Source: JANWKA01 sp035533815 (lineage in GTDB: Bacteria > Bacteroidota > Bacteroidia > Chitinophagales > Chitinophagaceae). From it: a stretch of DNA of 27,552 nucleotides. The stretch spans positions 1 to 27,552 of the forward strand of contig DATLTB010000141.1 of assembly GCA_035533815.1 (NCBI GenBank), given 5' to 3'. Positions 24,747 to 27,552 of the stretch are shown piece after piece. Both the position numbers and the translations under genes were made by a program. The notes under the pieces are model-generated. The model saw nothing but the letters and a program-made list of their open reading frames with translations, did not search any database and was not told the origin of the DNA. The number at the start of each line of letters is the position of its first letter. Positions within the stretch are counted from its first letter, which is position 1.

Positions 24747-25505
24747 ATGCGATCTGCGATCAGGACACTGGTGGGCCTTGCGGTATTCAGCATCGCCATG
24801 GGATATCTGGAATCTGCTGTAGTCGTCTATCTCCGGCTGTTATACTACCCGGCTGGATTCAGGTTTCCCCTTGCCCAGATCCCTTCCCAGGTAGCCACCA
24901 TTGAATTTTTCCGGGAACTGGCGACGATCATCATGCTGGCGGGGATTGCCGGATTCGCCGGGAAGAACAGGACCCGGCGGTTTGCTTATTTTTTATACTG
25001 CTTCGGCATCTGGGATCTATGCTATTATATATTCCTCAAGCTGCTGGTCGGCTGGCCCAGCTCCCTGTTTGACTGGGATATCCTTTTTTTGATTCCCCTG
25101 CCCTGGGTTGGTCCGGTGATTGCTCCCTGCCTGGTATCCCTGACGATGATCGGATATACGGTCACCGTGACCTGGCTTCATGAAAAAATACCGGTGCTGA
25201 CCATCACCCGGAGGGAAAGGAGCCTGATCACTGCCGGCAGCCTGGTCATAATTGCCTCTTTTCTCTGGGATTATATCCGGTATATCCGGAGTGAACGGAC
25301 CGCAGGGCTGATTTGGAGTCCGGGGAACCGGGGAGCCCTCTTCAGCGGAATGGCCCGGTATATACCTGCCGGTTTTGACTGGGGGATATTCTGGCTGGGA
25401 GAAGTGTTGATCTTGCTGGCCGTCGCTATGATGATTTTCAGGGGCAGCGGCACTGATCGGAAGGATAGACAGGTATATAAGGGAATAAAAAATCGGGACG
25501 GATAG
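24747..25505 (+). CDS. Conserved-looking polytopic inner-membrane protein
   Basis: 252 residues with about six hydrophobic helices (around 7-28, 50-70, 80-100, 110-142, 160-175, 210-231). Distinctive motifs are MGYLESAVVVYLRLLYYP near the first helix, EFFRELATIIMLAGIAGFAG, FGIWDLCYYIFLKLLVGWP and WDILFLIPLPWVGPVIAPC. Charged residues inside helices (Glu22, Glu53, Arg55, Glu56, Asp88) suggest a functional membrane core rather than a simple anchor. I do not know a function. The ATG is 48 bp after porU2 in the same direction, so cotranscription is possible but no promoter or terminator settles it. The basic C-terminal tail is probably cytoplasmic. Confidence 0.82.
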   Translation: MRSAIRTLVGLAVFSIAMGYLESAVVVYLRLLYYPAGFRFPLAQIPSQVATIEFFRELATIIMLAGIAGFAGKNRTRRFAYFLYCFGIWDLCYYIFLKLLVGWPSSLFDWDILFLIPLPWVGPVIAPCLVSLTMIGYTVTVTWLHEKIPVLTITRRERSLITAGSLVIIASFLWDYIRYIRSERTAGLIWSPGNRGALFSGMARYIPAGFDWGIFWLGEVLILLAVAMMIFRGSGTDRKDRQVYKGIKNRDG

Positions 25506-25710
25506 AAAACTATTCGGCTGATGAGATTTATTTGTTTTTCTGATATTTATCAGGATTTTAGGTATGCTATTGGTATAAATTCCCTATAGCTACCGATTCA
25601 AAATGATACCAGGATAAGCGTGGATTAACTCATCTCTTTGCGATCAATAAAGGGAACTCCCCATTTTACAGAATAAAATATGTTATTGATATCCACTTGT
25701 TTATGAAGAA

Positions 25711-25743
25711 AAATAAGATAATGTCAATCATGTGATCTTATTT
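25711..25743. repeat. Inverted repeat over the ATPase promoter
   Basis: AAATAAGAT (25711-25719) and ATCTTATTT (25735-25743) form perfect 9-bp arms around a 15-bp centre. A further AATAAGAT follows at 25755-25762. The repeat ends 2 bp before the candidate -7 element, where a repressor or autoregulator could act. Confidence 0.6.
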
Positions 25744-25745
25744 AA

Positions 25746-25753
25746 TACCTTTG
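25746..25753 (+). promoter_or_regulatory. Candidate -7 promoter element of the ATPase gene (TACCTTTG)
   Basis: TACCTTTG matches TAnnTTTG exactly and lies 25 bp before the ATG at 25779. No TTTG is found at the usual upstream spacing, which might mean that an activator helps or that the promoter is weak. Confidence 0.55.
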
Positions 25754-25778
25754 AATAAGATTACAATACTGATGTTAT

Positions 25779-27260
25779 ATGAAAATACAATTTCCAACCG
25801 AGCAAATTATCGCAAGAATGAAGTTTGAAAACCCTTGGTGGTTAAGCGGGAGCATTGAACAATATTATTCAAATATGAAAAGAAGGGAATATTACAAAAT
25901 GCTTTTCCCTCTTGTTCAGGAAACGGAAATTAAAAGAGCAGTGGTATTAATGGGGCCAAGGAGAGTGGGCAAAACCGTCCTGCTTTTTCAAACCATTCAG
26001 GGATTAATTGATGTAAAAGTGCCACCTGGAAATATCTGTTATTTTTCCGTGGAAACGCCAATATATAATGGAGTTTCCCTCGATGAATTACTGGGATATT
26101 TTTTTCAGATACAGGGGGTGAAAAATAATTCCGGATTATTCATATTTTTTGATGAAATACAATATTTAAAAAATTGGGAAATCCATTTGAAATCTTTAGT
26201 TGATTCTTACCATAATATTAAATTTATCGTTTCAGGATCGGCAGCTGCAGCATTGAAGTTAAAGAGTACTGAATCCGGAGCGGGAAGATTCACTGATTTT
26301 GTTTTGCCTCCATTAACATTTTACGAATACCTTTCCTTAAAGGGAATAAACACATTGATCATTGATAAAACTTATGGGAAAAATATAAATGGGGAGCAAT
26401 ATGCAATAAATGATTACGAGTATACTGATATAAAGGAACTCAATAGACATTTTGTGGATTATATCAATTTTGGCGGTTACCCGGAAGTTTCCTTGTCGCA
26501 GAGCATTCAGTCTGATGCTGGAAGGTATATTCGTAACGATATAATTGACAAAGTACTTTTAAGAGACCTTCCTGTATTGTATGGAATTGAAGATATTCAG
26601 GAATTAAATTCTTTATTTAACTATATAACCTATAACACTGGTAATGAAATGTCCCTGGAATCAATTTCACAATCTTCAGGAGTTTCTAAAAATACCATTA
26701 AAAAATACATTACCTATTTGGAAGCTGCTTTTTTGATCAAGGTCGTACATCGTATTGATAATAATGGAAAGAAATTTAAACGAGCAAATTTTTTCAAAGT
26801 GTACCTGACTAATCCTTCTTTGAGAAGCGCATTATTTTCCCCGATTCAGGAGGATGACCCATTTATGGGAAATATGGTGGAAACAGCCATTTATTCTCAG
26901 TGGCAGCATGCAGAATACCCATTATATTATGCCAGGTGGAATAATGGCGAAGTTGATATTGTTTATTTAAATGCAGCCAACCAGAAACCTGAATGGGTTG
27001 TGGAAATCAAATGGTCTAATAATCCAACCACAGATTATAAAGAATTAAAAAACATCAGGCAATTTTGTAATATACATCACATGCAAAATTGTACGATTAC
27101 CACCTACGATAAAAAAATCCGAATAATCAACGAAAACATTGAATTTTACTTTACTCCTGCTAGTTTGTATTGTTATACCGTGGGAAGAAATTTAATAACT
27201 GATAAAAAGTGGCCGGGATTGCATTTTATCAACACAATCAATAGTATTCCACATGAATAA
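25779..27260 (+). CDS. AAA-type ATPase with DUF4143 C-terminal domain
   Basis: 493 residues. The N-terminal ATPase (AAA_14 type) has Walker A GPRRVGKT (about 59-66), Walker B LFIFFDEIQYLKNWE and the sensor strand KFIVSGSAAAALK, with the Arg-containing GRFTDFVLPPLTFYEYL that follows in this family. The middle has a helix-turn-helix-like ISQSSGVSKNTIKKYITYLE, and the C-terminus a restriction-endonuclease-like region (ETAIYSQWQHAEYP, NNGEVDIVYLN, EWVVEIKWSN), the D-x-(E)xK pattern usual in DUF4143. These are widespread, often horizontally moved proteins with unproven roles. The gene is much more AT-rich than its left neighbours (14 G+C of 60 at 26581-26640), indicating transfer. It appears to be a single-gene unit, ending before a terminator-like hairpin. 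Confidence 0.93.
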   Translation: MKIQFPTEQIIARMKFENPWWLSGSIEQYYSNMKRREYYKMLFPLVQETEIKRAVVLMGPRRVGKTVLLFQTIQGLIDVKVPPGNICYFSVETPIYNGVSLDELLGYFFQIQGVKNNSGLFIFFDEIQYLKNWEIHLKSLVDSYHNIKFIVSGSAAAALKLKSTESGAGRFTDFVLPPLTFYEYLSLKGINTLIIDKTYGKNINGEQYAINDYEYTDIKELNRHFVDYINFGGYPEVSLSQSIQSDAGRYIRNDIIDKVLLRDLPVLYGIEDIQELNSLFNYITYNTGNEMSLESISQSSGVSKNTIKKYITYLEAAFLIKVVHRIDNNGKKFKRANFFKVYLTNPSLRSALFSPIQEDDPFMGNMVETAIYSQWQHAEYPLYYARWNNGEVDIVYLNAANQKPEWVVEIKWSNNPTTDYKELKNIRQFCNIHHMQNCTITTYDKKIRIINENIEFYFTPASLYCYTVGRNLITDKKWPGLHFINTINSIPHE

Positions 27261-27304
27261 TTATTCATTAAAATAAAAGATTAGATTTTAAATCTATAAG
27301 AGTT

Positions 27305-27329
27305 AAAACCCATCGGTTGAGGTTTTTTT
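27305..27329 (+). terminator. Rho-independent-type terminator after the ATPase gene
   Basis: AAAACC-CATCGGTTGA-GGTTTT forms a 6-bp stem with a 10-base loop followed by more T to 27329, 44 bp after the ATPase stop. Confidence 0.5.
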
Positions 27330-27473
27330 GATAGCAAAGTGTTCCAGGGTTGCCTGCTGCCTGAAGCGGGAAGTTGTTTCATTTTTATTTGTTCATAAAT
27401 TTTCGGTTCGGAAACCCAGCGGTCTTGCCGCAGGGAGGAGAACCACTTCCTTTTTAAGTTTAAATGCCTTGAC

Positions 27474-27481
27474 TATATTTG
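27474..27481 (+). promoter_or_regulatory. Candidate -7 element before the TnpB-like gene (TATATTTG)
   Basis: TATATTTG matches TAnnTTTG exactly, 8 bp before the ATG at 27490. Only a T run (27451-27455) is present near the -33 position. Confidence 0.4.
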
Positions 27482-27489
27482 AATAGGTT

Positions 27490-27552
27490 ATGAAACTGAC
27501 CCTCCAAATCAAGCTTCTGCCCACCGAAGAACAGGGCGTTCATCTTCTTGAA
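27490..27552 (+). CDS. N-terminus of a TnpB-like protein (IS200/IS605 OrfB), cut by window edge
   Basis: The 21 codons present start MKLTLQIKLLPTEEQ and continue GVHLLE. 'K-x-Q-x-K-L-x-P-T-x-E-Q' followed by a helix is the usual start of IS200/IS605 (IS1341-type) TnpB, an RNA-guided nuclease that helps element maintenance. The call rests on this short segment alone. No TnpA is visible to the left, so if it is an IS it may be of the TnpB-only kind, or TnpA may lie outside the window. A short GCGG-TCTTG-CCGC hairpin near 27419-27431 could be part of the element's left end. Confidence 0.7.
   Translation, partial: MKLTLQIKLLPTEEQGVHLLE

Overview
This window comes from a Bacteroidota chromosome, most likely a Chitinophagia- or Sphingobacteriia-like lineage. 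The evidence is a PorV2/PorU2-type pair of type IX secretion (T9SS) genes with a T9SS sorting domain, a TonB-receptor-like N-terminus with a carboxypeptidase-regulatory-like fold, Bacteroidota-type promoters (TTTG, about 20 bp, TAnnTTTG), the near absence of Shine-Dalgarno sequences, and a degraded RHS/YD-repeat protein of the type common in that phylum. Most of the window is GC-rich. Two stretches are strikingly AT-rich: about 11,740-15,770, and the ATPase gene at 25,779-27,260.

Layout. Positions 1-131 hold the N-terminus of an outer-membrane receptor-like protein on the minus strand, preceded by an uncertain small membrane protein (206-733). A short membrane-protein gene at 882-1150 is split by an apparent 1-base deletion in a G run. 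Two overlapping small secreted Spy/CpxP-like proteins follow on the minus strand (1208-2069). Positions 2244-9287 are a tight minus-strand operon in the order GMC oxidoreductase, glycogen-debranching-type amylo-alpha-1,6-glucosidase, glucose-dehydrogenase-like SDR and GH63-type glucosidase. Together these suggest release of glucose from an alpha-glucan or trehalose-like compound and its oxidation. A polytopic GT-C-like membrane protein and a small conserved-looking protein lie divergently at 9660-11718.

The AT-rich stretch (about 11.7-15.8 kb) looks like an accessory island. It has an NTF2-like protein, a 312-codon reading frame broken by two in-frame TAA codons, a decayed RHS core with the start of its variable C-terminal tip, an ORF6N (phage-type) protein and a possible remnant behind it. 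Core-like sequence resumes with a GT-B glycosyltransferase (15778-16935), a convergent tyrS (16995-18296) with a near-perfect promoter, and the divergent porV2-porU2 operon (18525-24698), which may include a polytopic membrane protein (24747-25505).

The right end carries a horizontally acquired-looking AAA/DUF4143 ATPase with an inverted repeat over its promoter, a terminator-like hairpin, and the first 21 codons of a TnpB-like (IS200/IS605) protein cut by the window edge. I saw no tRNA, rRNA or CRISPR array.
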